In this document: piece by piece, positions 9,959 to 18,100 of the stretch | How positions within the stretch are numbered: position 1 is the stretch's first letter | Layout of the letters: each line of letters begins with the position of its first letter | DNA from: Bodo saltans | Taxonomy: Eukaryota > Euglenozoa > Kinetoplastea > Eubodonida > Bodonidae | Assembly: GCA_001460835.1 (NCBI GenBank) | Contig: CYKH01002165.1 | Location: 1 to 28,017 of the forward strand | Direction: 5' to 3' | DNA: 28,017 nt | The notes under the pieces: generated by a model | What the model saw: the letters and a program-made list of their open reading frames with translations, nothing else | Database searches by the model: none | Told to the model about the DNA's origin: nothing | Program-made: the position numbers and the translations under genes

Positions 9959-10012
9959 AAGAGAGTAAAATCGTTAGGCTTAGAATAATAGCACAGTTTT
10001 TCTTATCTCTCG

Positions 10013-13000
10013 ATGTTCTTCTGGGATGATGCAGACGCTCCCAGGCCACCACCGCCACCGCAGGAGCAACGAGGCGGCGTTGAAATGATCCCAATGCACA
10101 CCGCCTCAGCATCCAACCCACCAGAGGACCACAAGGGGCGGCAGGCACCCACGACAACAACGAAACGAAAGGCAGCAACAAATGCAACAACAAAATCTGC
10201 AAAACCGTCTCCTAGCAGCTCTCATCCAGACGATCAGCAGTGCTTTGGGGGCATTGAATTTCCCCCGTTGCTGTACGATGATGAACACGGCAACCTGGTG
10301 CCGGAGACCCCCGCTGCTGTGATCGGATTCGACCTCACTTCACCGATTACAGCAAACGGCGGGACAACGATTCCATTTCCACCGCATGCACAGTTGTCTT
10401 CACTTGCCCCAGCAGGCACTACGGCGATAACAGACAACACCACCACCACCGCCATGAGCGCGACAATTGAGGAGCGAGAACATGTAGCTTTGCAGACGCA
10501 ACAACAACCACAACCACAGCAGCAGCAGCAAGGAAATGCTGCTAGTCATTTAGAGGCGCTCGTATTTCAGTCGTCGCAAAGAAACGAGGCAACACAGCAG
10601 TTTATTGCGTCGTCCGCACGAACAGACGGTCTACAGACCGACCCAAAAGGCAAAACAACAACGACAACGGTGCAAGAAGAAGATGGTCGGGATGCTAAGA
10701 AACCGCACGGCACGGCACAACCCAATGTTCACACCAACACAAGTCCTGCACCACTTCCTTCGCAGGCCAGTGCTGCTCCCACAACAACATCTGCAAGGCA
10801 ACAAGTCATCACCACACCAGGAACATCTATTTCTTTGCGCCCCGCCACTGTGATGTTCGACACGGAGAATATTGGTGGGACTGAAAATGGAGCTGGAGAG
10901 TTTACTGCAACTGTGATTGGTCCCATATTTGGCCCACGCAGGCACCACCCCAGGCACCCTTTGTTCGACGACAGTGTTGCAGGGGGTGGTGGTGGTGGTG
11001 ATGGCGATCACGCTCGACGCAACAGTCGGGGCCGTGGTAGTATTGGCGGTGGTGCAGGCAGCTTTAATCGAGGTGAAAGCACCGGCGGTAACGCGAGCGG
11101 AGGTGCTCGGCATCAGGATGCCGATCGTGGTATTCGATTGTTAGACAGTGTTCGTGGTAGGCGCGATCAGGACAACAATGCCGAAGATGACGCTGGTGAC
11201 CCAGCAGCAAACGGCGATGGACCTGAAACGCGTGAAGGCGCGTCACCACTAGCCCTCACCACCGCCGGCAGCAGCAACGGTAATCTACGACGCCGTCGTC
11301 ACATTAACCTTCTTCACATCTTCGACCAAAACGACACCTGGTACGGCGCCTGGACCATGACTTTTGTAGACCCAAGTATGGAACTCGAGTACTTGCGCTT
11401 CTTTTATCAACCCAAACGTGTGGTGCTGTTGTGTTACTCCATTATTGCAGTCGTGGTGTCCATCGTCACCCAACTGCTGTATGTCAGCATTCCAATTTCA
11501 CCGGTGAGTCGAACGATGACTGCATCTGTGACGGTGATTTGGACTGTTGCTGGGGTGATCAGTTATCGTCTCCGTGTGGATGCTTCGGAGTACCAGAGAC
11601 TTGCGGAGGAGGAGGAAGTCGGCATGCGGCCTGTTGATGAAATTTTGGAAGGACAGTCACTAAGTGATTCTGACAAGGACGGAGAACAAGCACGACGAGG
11701 CGGAGTAACGGGAGGGAACAGCAGCAGAAGACGTGAGAACTCTCCTTCCAACGAAGTCATTGACCTCGTCGAAGGTGACAATGATTGGAATCATGCTCCC
11801 ACTGACCTCCAACAACGGCAACAACAACAACGAGTTAGCAGTGGCCACGACAACAACCATCATCAGCACCATCAACGCAATAGCAGCATCGCAAGTGGCG
11901 AGACAACAACAACGACAACAGCAGCGGATCAGTACAGCTCCATGTCGTTCAGTCGTCAGCAACATCACCATCATCAAAGCGGTCGTCCCTCGTCGACGTC
12001 CCTCCGATCGACCGGCAAGAATGCGCCAATTCCTAGTAGTAATCCCCTACAAGACGGTGATACACTTGCGGCGACACGACGAGGCAACCATCAGCAACAA
12101 CCACAGCAGCAGCAACAACCGCCTCATCGAGTTACAATGGGCAAGTTGGTGCTTAGTGCACCAGATGAAGGCGACGATAAAACGGAACGGAGCCACGACG
12201 CTCCTGCCCGAGGATCAACGCCCACGGTGGATGCAGAGCTCTGCCTTGAGGACATGCAAAGCACAATGCGAATGCGAGTCCAGGAACGCGCAGAGATTGC
12301 GTTTCTTTCCATTAGTAAGCGATTAGGAGCAAGTTACGCGGAGTTCACTGAGGCGCAACATCAGCAACAGCAATTGAAAATCAAAGACGCGCAAAAGAGC
12401 CAGCAGGGTCAGCACCCAGCGATGGTTGGCCTGCCGAGGATAGCAGGCATGAAAATTCGGCCCGAAGATCACTGGAGCCCGATTGGCGGGAACACAGACG
12501 CTCACCAGCAGCACCTCCAACGCCAACGAGAACGGGAGCGTCAAGCACAACGACAAAAAGGTCTCTTTTATGAGTCTGATAGCGACGACGCTGCCGGGGA
12601 CCAGCACAACGCCAGAACGCTATCTCGCAAAGCAATTGAAGAAGAATTTCAGTCGCTGTGGAATTCCAAAAGCCGTGTCCGTCTTCGCCTCAACGCGGCT
12701 CGCACTGAGCTTGTGATGCTTTTGATTATCTTCGGTAACTTTCTACTCGGATCTTCCATCTACGTAGGAAAGGGCACGTGCGTTGGCCAGAAGTGGACTC
12801 CAGAGCAGCAACAGCGTGCGTGTAGCAGAGCGATTCAGTCCGACGGCATCATGATGCTCGCCATCCTTTCCGGAGCGTTTTTCAACCCGACGAGGCTCAG
12901 ATTATTTTTGCCGTTGTACGTAATCCTTCTCGGAATTTACTTCGGCATTAAGTGGATTCCTGGTCTCGTAGACGTCAATCTTGTGTACTACAACTCCGCG

Positions 13001-16000
13001 GTTGTCGTATTCACGGCAGAGGCGTTGGTGTGCGTCGGTCTTGTGTGGTTTCACGAGCGAAACGCGCGAGCGGAATGCAAACTCAACATTCGTCGCTACG
13101 TGAAGAACCGAGAATCTGCGCAAGTGCGGCGACAAGCAGCGCGCACCGTTGGCGCACAGGTACCAGTTGAAGTATTGCGCATGGCCATGGTTATGGACAA
13201 GCGAATGCATCAGCGTGGCGCTGATTCGTTTCCAGGATCCCCATCAAATTCATCGTTATCGTCCAATGGGCGAGGAGGAGGTGGCGAACCACAGCTGTGG
13301 GGATGGAGTGAGCGCCTGACCTACGGTTGCGTGAGTCTTGACGGCTTCGCTGCCTGGACACTGCTCCGTGGCCCAAGCCAGATCGTGGAGCTGACGCAGG
13401 CGGTGCTGAACCTGTTCGACCGCGTGCGGATGCGGTGCATCAGCAGCGAGTTGCACGCGCCGATCCCGAAGGCGCACCGGTTCGGGGACTGCTACAGCGT
13501 GTTCCTGATCCCGCCGTCTGGTGCGATCCAGGACGTGCGTGAGGCGGTGGAGGTGGCGGCTGGGTTTGCGCTGCTGTGCATCACGGAGGGCACCGACCTG
13601 ATCAAGCGGCGCTTCCAGAACGAGGTGACGTGGGGGAACGCTGCAAGCACGCTGCGTGTGCGGGCGTCGCTTGCTGTTGGTCCGAGCGGCGGCTCGCTGC
13701 TGTCTGAGACGCGGAACGTTGTTGTGGTTGGCGCTGTTGTGGAGGAGACGCGTGAGATGCTGACTGCGTGCGGCGGTGTGACTCAGTGGCGCGAAATCGT
13801 CCCCTACACAGCGGCACCTCGACGCGACGCAACAGTCATGGCTGCAACAGGTGTTAGCGGAAGTGGCGGAGGGACGACCACTACGACCAGTACCTCGTCC
13901 GCGTCTAAAGGGCGGACTCTGCGAGTAGGAGGAGGAGAGCACGGCACTGCTGCACGGCACACTGCTGACGATAGTGAATTCTACTTTCCTCGTGTGCACA
14001 ACAACGATGGCCTTGCCGCAGTGGCGTCGCCCTCATCGTCGCGCTCACCGCCGCAGCTAATTCCCACATTCGTTGAACGCGAAGATGCAATGCCACCGCC
14101 GCACTCACACATGTATCTACCCTCAGTTTCGACAGACGTTGGACCTTCAGCTGCTGATGGTGTTCATCTCCGGCAGCTAGGTGTCGATGGTGGTGTGTTA
14201 GTGGGTGCACCACAGTTTGCACCGCCGCCGCCTCTACTGAGCATGATTAGTACTACGTCCACGTTGCACCGCCAACAACATCAACAGCAACAACAGCAGC
14301 ACAACGCAGCGATGTTGAGCAGTGCATTGATGCGCTCAACAGAGACAACGAACCCTGCTGCTGCGCCGAAGTATCAACTGTTTCCCGATTGTTCTCACCG
14401 CCCTCGAGTGGACAACAGGCGAGAGAACGGTGGCACCGGTGCTGCGCAAGGTGTCCCACCACACTCGGCGTCAAGAGACTCGAAGCGCATGATAATGGCC
14501 ACGGACAACATCACAGGCGCCATGAGCGTGTATCAATTCGTAGTGCCGCTCTCTGGGCAGTTGTCACTGAACTATCGAGCAGCCGATGCCCTTAACTTGT
14601 TGCAGGTGCACCAGCGGCACATTGAGGCCATTCAAGCAGCAGCAATGGAAGACCCTGCGTCTGTGGTGACGTCATTGAGTTCAGAAGAGCGCCAGCAGTC
14701 CAGCGGCGGTGGCGTCAATGACAGCGGAAGCAGCCGAGGTTGGCTTGTCGCTGCGGAAGCTGCGTGCGATGCGACCTGCACATATGTCGCTGGGTTTGAC
14801 CGCCGCACTATGGCGTCGTTTGTTCAACCACGCACTGTTCACATGAAGGAAACACTTCGGCGCCACCACCACCAAGCAGCCACACCAGCAGTCGCCGAGC
14901 CTGAAAGTCGCTCGGCAGCGATTGCGCGGAGTCTGACGAGCAACGGCAACGTGTTTTACATTCCTGTCACCGTGCACGCACCGGCCTCACTGCGGAGAGA
15001 CAACAAACCACCTTCATCGTTTCCAACTCTCGCACTTTTGCATGCAAACAAGCAGAACAACAACAACAACCACGCCATCGTTGGTGGTGCTCCTTCGCAG
15101 CAGCGCAACCCTCCTCATGATGGCACACCGAAGGCTCCATCGCTTCTTGACAGCGCAGCTGCGGGATCCGCGGCTCACTCGCCTCCTGCAGCGCCCTCAT
15201 TACTGCTCCCAAACGGCGTTACTCGGCGGCCTTCTGTAGACGAAGAAGATGCGGCAAGTAACCCGTTTGTCCTCCCTGCGGATCGCTCGGAGAGGTTGGG
15301 TCGACGTCAAGTAACGGAAACCGCGGGAAGGCGTCCAGGTGGTGGCGGCGGCATGAATCAGCGCGATGCAATCCTGAGCCCTACAAACTCTGAATTCCAT
15401 GTTGCAGATCGAAGCGGCCAGTCTGAACATGCATTATCCGGTTTTTATGATGACCCGTCCCCTGGCAGCGTCAACCTTCTTCCCATCCTGGGGCAACATC
15501 ATCCATCAACACCACCGCTGCCGCCCCTGGAGGCGAAGGAGAATAAGAAAAAGACAAAACGTGACCAACCCAAGAACGCAACAGCAACCGCGGTGTTAGT
15601 CCAGACTCAAGCTGAAAGTGCAGTGCATCAGACTGCGACAGAGCGCGTGGAGCTGACGATCGATTTCGGCTTCCGCACACGTTTCTTAAGCGACAAAACT
15701 GAGGAGGAGTACAAAGCGTACCGCCCCGCCTCAAGGATGTGGGCGATGGTGTGGAGCGTCACGTCATCGTTGATTTCCATCGGAGCACTCGGAGCAGTGT
15801 GCGGGATCGAAGATGCAGACTCTGTTGTCGCAGGGGAGCCATTTTTCTGGGTGATCATCGCGTTGGTCTGCACATTGATTGCGTATCTGATCATCTTTTT
15901 AGACTTTCGTGCCAAGAGAGATTTGTGGTTCCTGCACATTCTTACGTCCCTTGCGATTCAAGGATTTTACATTGCTGCAATTGGCGTGGCGGACTCATTC

Positions 16001-17731
16001 ACAGTGATTGGTGACTCCCAGATGGTGTGGCTGTTCGTGATGACAAATTGGAGCTTGCATCGGCCTGCGCTGACCACATGGTACCTGGCGTGGGTGCGAG
16101 ATGCCATTGTTGGCGGACTTGCGATCGCAAGAACCGTTGCGACATTTGACATTCCAGGATCCGTTTACGTCCTTAGTATCTTTTTTGGTGTCGCGCACAT
16201 TGTGTACTCGTACCTGATGCAGTGGATGATGGAGCACTCGCGGCGGGAGTCGTTTGCGCTGGAGCGGCACGTGGGGATCTTGAAGGAGGAGCAGGAGCGG
16301 GATTTCCAAAATCTCTTAAAGACGCTGACGGACATGGTGCCGCGCGGCGTGGCGGGGAACCTTGTGCGACGTGCGAAGCAGCGGCTTGAGTTTGGCGCTG
16401 CGCCGAAGCTGCACCCCGCATGGAGCACGAGTTTCTGCACTGCGACTGAGGAGACGCCGTTTTTGCTCATCCAACTTCGTGACGATGGCACTGGGAACTG
16501 CGTTGCTGGCAAAGGCGCCAACGATCCTTACTACGCCACGTTTGGCTCGACGTCCAATGGAGTGATTGCGGCTGATGTTGGCTCAGAAAGTGTTGAAGTG
16601 GGAGCCGGTGCAGAATCTTCAAGAGCAGCTGAAGCGCTACTGCATCGAACAGGAAGCGCCGTGAATCAACACCAGACCAACAGTGCAATTACTGCGCAGC
16701 TTCATGAGGCAGTTCAGATGGAAGGTCACGAGGCACGTGCGGAGCAGAGGGCCCTTGCGACCCTGCAACTTGTTCAGTTTGTGCTTGAGTATGCAGCAGG
16801 TGCATCGTGTCCTTTCAAGCTGCAACTGCAGGTGGTGAAGGCTGACCACGACACGATTATGTTCACAGCGGTGCGGTGGAGCGATGACAGAGACGACTAC
16901 GATGAGATCCGGTCGCATGATGTGCTGGCGTTTTCCGTTGATGTCGCCAAAGCGGTGGAAAGGCACTTAGACAAACGATACCGCCGAATCGTGCGATCGA
17001 AAAAATCCCTTCAAGACTCAACGGGGAGAACAACAACAGGTGGCAGACGTGGTGGTGGCGGAGGCAAAGATTCTGCAACACGGTCAGCCGATGGGAGGAA
17101 CAGCAGCAACGGAAGTGCTCGAAAACGTGACTTGTCCCCTACCATGCGCATCGGTGGGGCAAGTGTGAACAGCAGCAGCTACATCCGACAAACGAATCAC
17201 AACAACAACAATAACGGGGACCCTGATGGAAATCAAGAACCTGCTTGTGCCACACATGAACTTGCGCTTTTCGCACCCGCGTTCAGAGTCGTTGCCGCTA
17301 CAGGGCCACTGATGGGGAGCGTCGTTGGCGTGACATCATTGAGCTTCGAGTACTACGGTGCTTGGGTAGGACGAGCTATGGGGTTGCTGGGCGAGATGGA
17401 GTGGGGCAGCATTGTGGCGACAGAGCGCGTCTACAACTTCCACCGTTTGTTTGTTGAGTCAGCCGCACGTGGGCGGGTCGCGGCGATTGGGCGGTACAAG
17501 ACTTTAGACGTATCTGACGTGACCCGTGAGGAACGTGCTGCAGCAGCAGCAGCCGCTTCTGCAGCGAATAATCCCAAGTCCCGAAAGGCGGCCCCTCTCC
17601 CAATCATTCGTGCGCCTCTTCGTAGTCCAATTCCTGAATTGTTACCCTCAACGAGTGTTCGCTGTGTGAGTGCCGGGATCCCAGTGAGAGTCGTGTTTAT
17701 CAAGAAAGATGCGAAGGAGTTCGACGCGTAG
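10013..17731 (+). CDS. Gene 3: giant protein with two membrane blocks and two class III cyclase-like domains, subfamily B (2572 aa)
   Basis: Complete and the best reference for the subfamily. The ATG is supported by gene 4, which begins alike (MF..DD..DAPRPP). Parts by residue: disordered Gln/Asn/His-rich N-tail with FGGIEFPPL near 79 and GPIFGP...HPLFDDS near 305; juxtamembrane INLLHIFDQ and FVDPSMELEYLRFFYQPKR; membrane segments near 470-493 and 502-522; an unusual polyglutamine-rich cytosolic loop of about 375 residues with an acidic ESDSDD cluster; segments near 900-919, 944-986 and 989-1013; helix with VGAQVPVEVLRMAM; C1 about 1100-1260 (CVSLDGFAAW, AHRFGDCYSVFL, VRASLAVGPSGGSLL, VVVVGAVVEETREM); linker with islands near 1505, 1585 and 1645; M2 1910-2076; helix with MVPRGVAGNLVRRAKQR; C2 about 2145-2480 (FLLIQLRDDG, VVKADHDTIMF, FRVVAATGPLMGSVVG, YYGAWVGRAMGLL). 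C1 keeps the GD turn but has Ser where the first metal Asp is expected; the Asn/Arg pair is replaced in both domains. The fold is likely, activity unlikely. Confidence 0.87.
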   Translation: MFFWDDADAPRPPPPPQEQRGGVEMIPMHTASASNPPEDHKGRQAPTTTTKRKAATNATTKSAKPSPSSSHPDDQQCFGGIEFPPLLYDDEHGNLVPETPAAVIGFDLTSPITANGGTTIPFPPHAQLSSLAPAGTTAITDNTTTTAMSATIEEREHVALQTQQQPQPQQQQQGNAASHLEALVFQSSQRNEATQQFIASSARTDGLQTDPKGKTTTTTVQEEDGRDAKKPHGTAQPNVHTNTSPAPLPSQASAAPTTTSARQQVITTPGTSISLRPATVMFDTENIGGTENGAGEFTATVIGPIFGPRRHHPRHPLFDDSVAGGGGGGDGDHARRNSRGRGSIGGGAGSFNRGESTGGNASGGARHQDADRGIRLLDSVRGRRDQDNNAEDDAGDPAANGDGPETREGASPLALTTAGSSNGNLRRRRHINLLHIFDQNDTWYGAWTMTFVDPSMELEYLRFFYQPKRVVLLCYSIIAVVVSIVTQLLYVSIPISPVSRTMTASVTVIWTVAGVISYRLRVDASEYQRLAEEEEVGMRPVDEILEGQSLSDSDKDGEQARRGGVTGGNSSRRRENSPSNEVIDLVEGDNDWNHAPTDLQQRQQQQRVSSGHDNNHHQHHQRNSSIASGETTTTTTAADQYSSMSFSRQQHHHHQSGRPSSTSLRSTGKNAPIPSSNPLQDGDTLAATRRGNHQQQPQQQQQPPHRVTMGKLVLSAPDEGDDKTERSHDAPARGSTPTVDAELCLEDMQSTMRMRVQERAEIAFLSISKRLGASYAEFTEAQHQQQQLKIKDAQKSQQGQHPAMVGLPRIAGMKIRPEDHWSPIGGNTDAHQQHLQRQRERERQAQRQKGLFYESDSDDAAGDQHNARTLSRKAIEEEFQSLWNSKSRVRLRLNAARTELVMLLIIFGNFLLGSSIYVGKGTCVGQKWTPEQQQRACSRAIQSDGIMMLAILSGAFFNPTRLRLFLPLYVILLGIYFGIKWIPGLVDVNLVYYNSAVVVFTAEALVCVGLVWFHERNARAECKLNIRRYVKNRESAQVRRQAARTVGAQVPVEVLRMAMVMDKRMHQRGADSFPGSPSNSSLSSNGRGGGGEPQLWGWSERLTYGCVSLDGFAAWTLLRGPSQIVELTQAVLNLFDRVRMRCISSELHAPIPKAHRFGDCYSVFLIPPSGAIQDVREAVEVAAGFALLCITEGTDLIKRRFQNEVTWGNAASTLRVRASLAVGPSGGSLLSETRNVVVVGAVVEETREMLTACGGVTQWREIVPYTAAPRRDATVMAATGVSGSGGGTTTTTSTSSASKGRTLRVGGGEHGTAARHTADDSEFYFPRVHNNDGLAAVASPSSSRSPPQLIPTFVEREDAMPPPHSHMYLPSVSTDVGPSAADGVHLRQLGVDGGVLVGAPQFAPPPPLLSMISTTSTLHRQQHQQQQQQHNAAMLSSALMRSTETTNPAAAPKYQLFPDCSHRPRVDNRRENGGTGAAQGVPPHSASRDSKRMIMATDNITGAMSVYQFVVPLSGQLSLNYRAADALNLLQVHQRHIEAIQAAAMEDPASVVTSLSSEERQQSSGGGVNDSGSSRGWLVAAEAACDATCTYVAGFDRRTMASFVQPRTVHMKETLRRHHHQAATPAVAEPESRSAAIARSLTSNGNVFYIPVTVHAPASLRRDNKPPSSFPTLALLHANKQNNNNNHAIVGGAPSQQRNPPHDGTPKAPSLLDSAAAGSAAHSPPAAPSLLLPNGVTRRPSVDEEDAASNPFVLPADRSERLGRRQVTETAGRRPGGGGGMNQRDAILSPTNSEFHVADRSGQSEHALSGFYDDPSPGSVNLLPILGQHHPSTPPLPPLEAKENKKKTKRDQPKNATATAVLVQTQAESAVHQTATERVELTIDFGFRTRFLSDKTEEEYKAYRPASRMWAMVWSVTSSLISIGALGAVCGIEDADSVVAGEPFFWVIIALVCTLIAYLIIFLDFRAKRDLWFLHILTSLAIQGFYIAAIGVADSFTVIGDSQMVWLFVMTNWSLHRPALTTWYLAWVRDAIVGGLAIARTVATFDIPGSVYVLSIFFGVAHIVYSYLMQWMMEHSRRESFALERHVGILKEEQERDFQNLLKTLTDMVPRGVAGNLVRRAKQRLEFGAAPKLHPAWSTSFCTATEETPFLLIQLRDDGTGNCVAGKGANDPYYATFGSTSNGVIAADVGSESVEVGAGAESSRAAEALLHRTGSAVNQHQTNSAITAQLHEAVQMEGHEARAEQRALATLQLVQFVLEYAAGASCPFKLQLQVVKADHDTIMFTAVRWSDDRDDYDEIRSHDVLAFSVDVAKAVERHLDKRYRRIVRSKKSLQDSTGRTTTGGRRGGGGGKDSATRSADGRNSSNGSARKRDLSPTMRIGGASVNSSSYIRQTNHNNNNNGDPDGNQEPACATHELALFAPAFRVVAATGPLMGSVVGVTSLSFEYYGAWVGRAMGLLGEMEWGSIVATERVYNFHRLFVESAARGRVAAIGRYKTLDVSDVTREERAAAAAAASAANNPKSRKAAPLPIIRAPLRSPIPELLPSTSVRCVSAGIPVRVVFIKKDAKEFDA
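13351..13790 (+). repeat. Shared C1-core block, copy in gene 3
   Basis: About 12 differences in 440 aligned bases against 20881-21320 (hand count, no gaps). From 13382 to 13636, 80 of 85 codons end in G or C, against about half in the 45 codons around 13140-13270. Similarity stops at CAGTGGC. Confidence 0.88.
16192..16382 (+). repeat. Shared M2/helix block, copy in gene 3
   Basis: Encodes the end of the last membrane segment and the cyclase-leading helix (SYLMQWMMEHSRRESFALE and on to LVRRAKQR). Nearly identical at base level to 23380-23570, with GC-rich third positions. The match resumes at 16424-16498 against 23575-23650, with the 37-base loss of gene 4 between. Confidence 0.8.
17277..17458 (+). 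repeat. Shared C2-end block, copy in gene 3
   Basis: Encodes FRVVAATGPLMGSVVG through NFHRLF. Almost identical to 24346-24527, silent sites included, while sequence just upstream is barely alignable. Confidence 0.8.
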
Positions 17732-18100
17732 AAATGCCCCGCCACCCGAAAGTGTGATTTTTTTTCTTTTAGTTTGAAAAGTGCGACAAATCACAAGCCG
17801 CGTTGATGCACCCCTTTTTTTTTCTTCTTTACCGACCCTATACTCGTGTAACACCTTCTTTTTTTTTCTTTCTCTTCTCCTCTGTGCTTGGTTTGGTTTG
17901 TATCATTGCGTGCATGCATGTTATTCGGATATTCATCACGTCATTCCATTATGTTTGTTTTGTTGTTAGAGAGAGTTTAGAGTGCCCCAAATTAGTTAGG
18001 AAATACAACAAGATTTTGTAGCGTTCATTAAACTGAGTAAGTTTCATTCAAAAGGACTGCACACACTCGGTGGCAAATCAGCCTGTGTGTGACTTTACGA
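17732..18100. other. Intergenic region between genes 3 and 4
   Basis: No supported gene. Three T-rich pyrimidine tracts lie near 17757-17771, 17811-17830 and 17854-17885. This spacing fits the coupled polyadenylation of an upstream transcript and trans-splicing of the next one, but the poly(A) site cannot be read from sequence. Confidence 0.7.
17854..17969 (+). promoter_or_regulatory. Putative spliced-leader acceptor region for gene 4
   Basis: The longest pyrimidine tract of the gap (17854-17885) is followed by the first AG at 17968-17969, some 80 bases on. No ATG lies between that AG and 18101, so a transcript spliced here would start at 18101. Confidence 0.45.

Larger units (their letters stand above)
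9336..10012. other. Intergenic region between genes 2 and 3
   Basis: 677 bases without a supported gene; the short reverse frames here are low-complexity and have no family resemblance. It holds the 3' UTR of gene 2 with a strong hairpin-forming stretch, a TG microsatellite, several T and A runs, and the pyrimidine tracts before gene 3. It is the longest gap in the window, at the switch from subfamily A to subfamily B. Confidence 0.7.

Noticed and set aside
13256-13999. Long reverse-strand frame (247 codons), with a matching one at 20741-21493
   Set aside because: Both lie opposite the C1 block. The nearly exclusive G/C third positions of the coding strand remove stop codons from the reverse strand, and the similarity between the two frames only reflects the shared block.
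18089-18100. Upstream extension of gene 4 to 18089
   Set aside because: The codon at 18089 is GTG. The ATG at 18101 gives the N-terminus conserved with gene 3 and is the first ATG after the putative splice acceptor.
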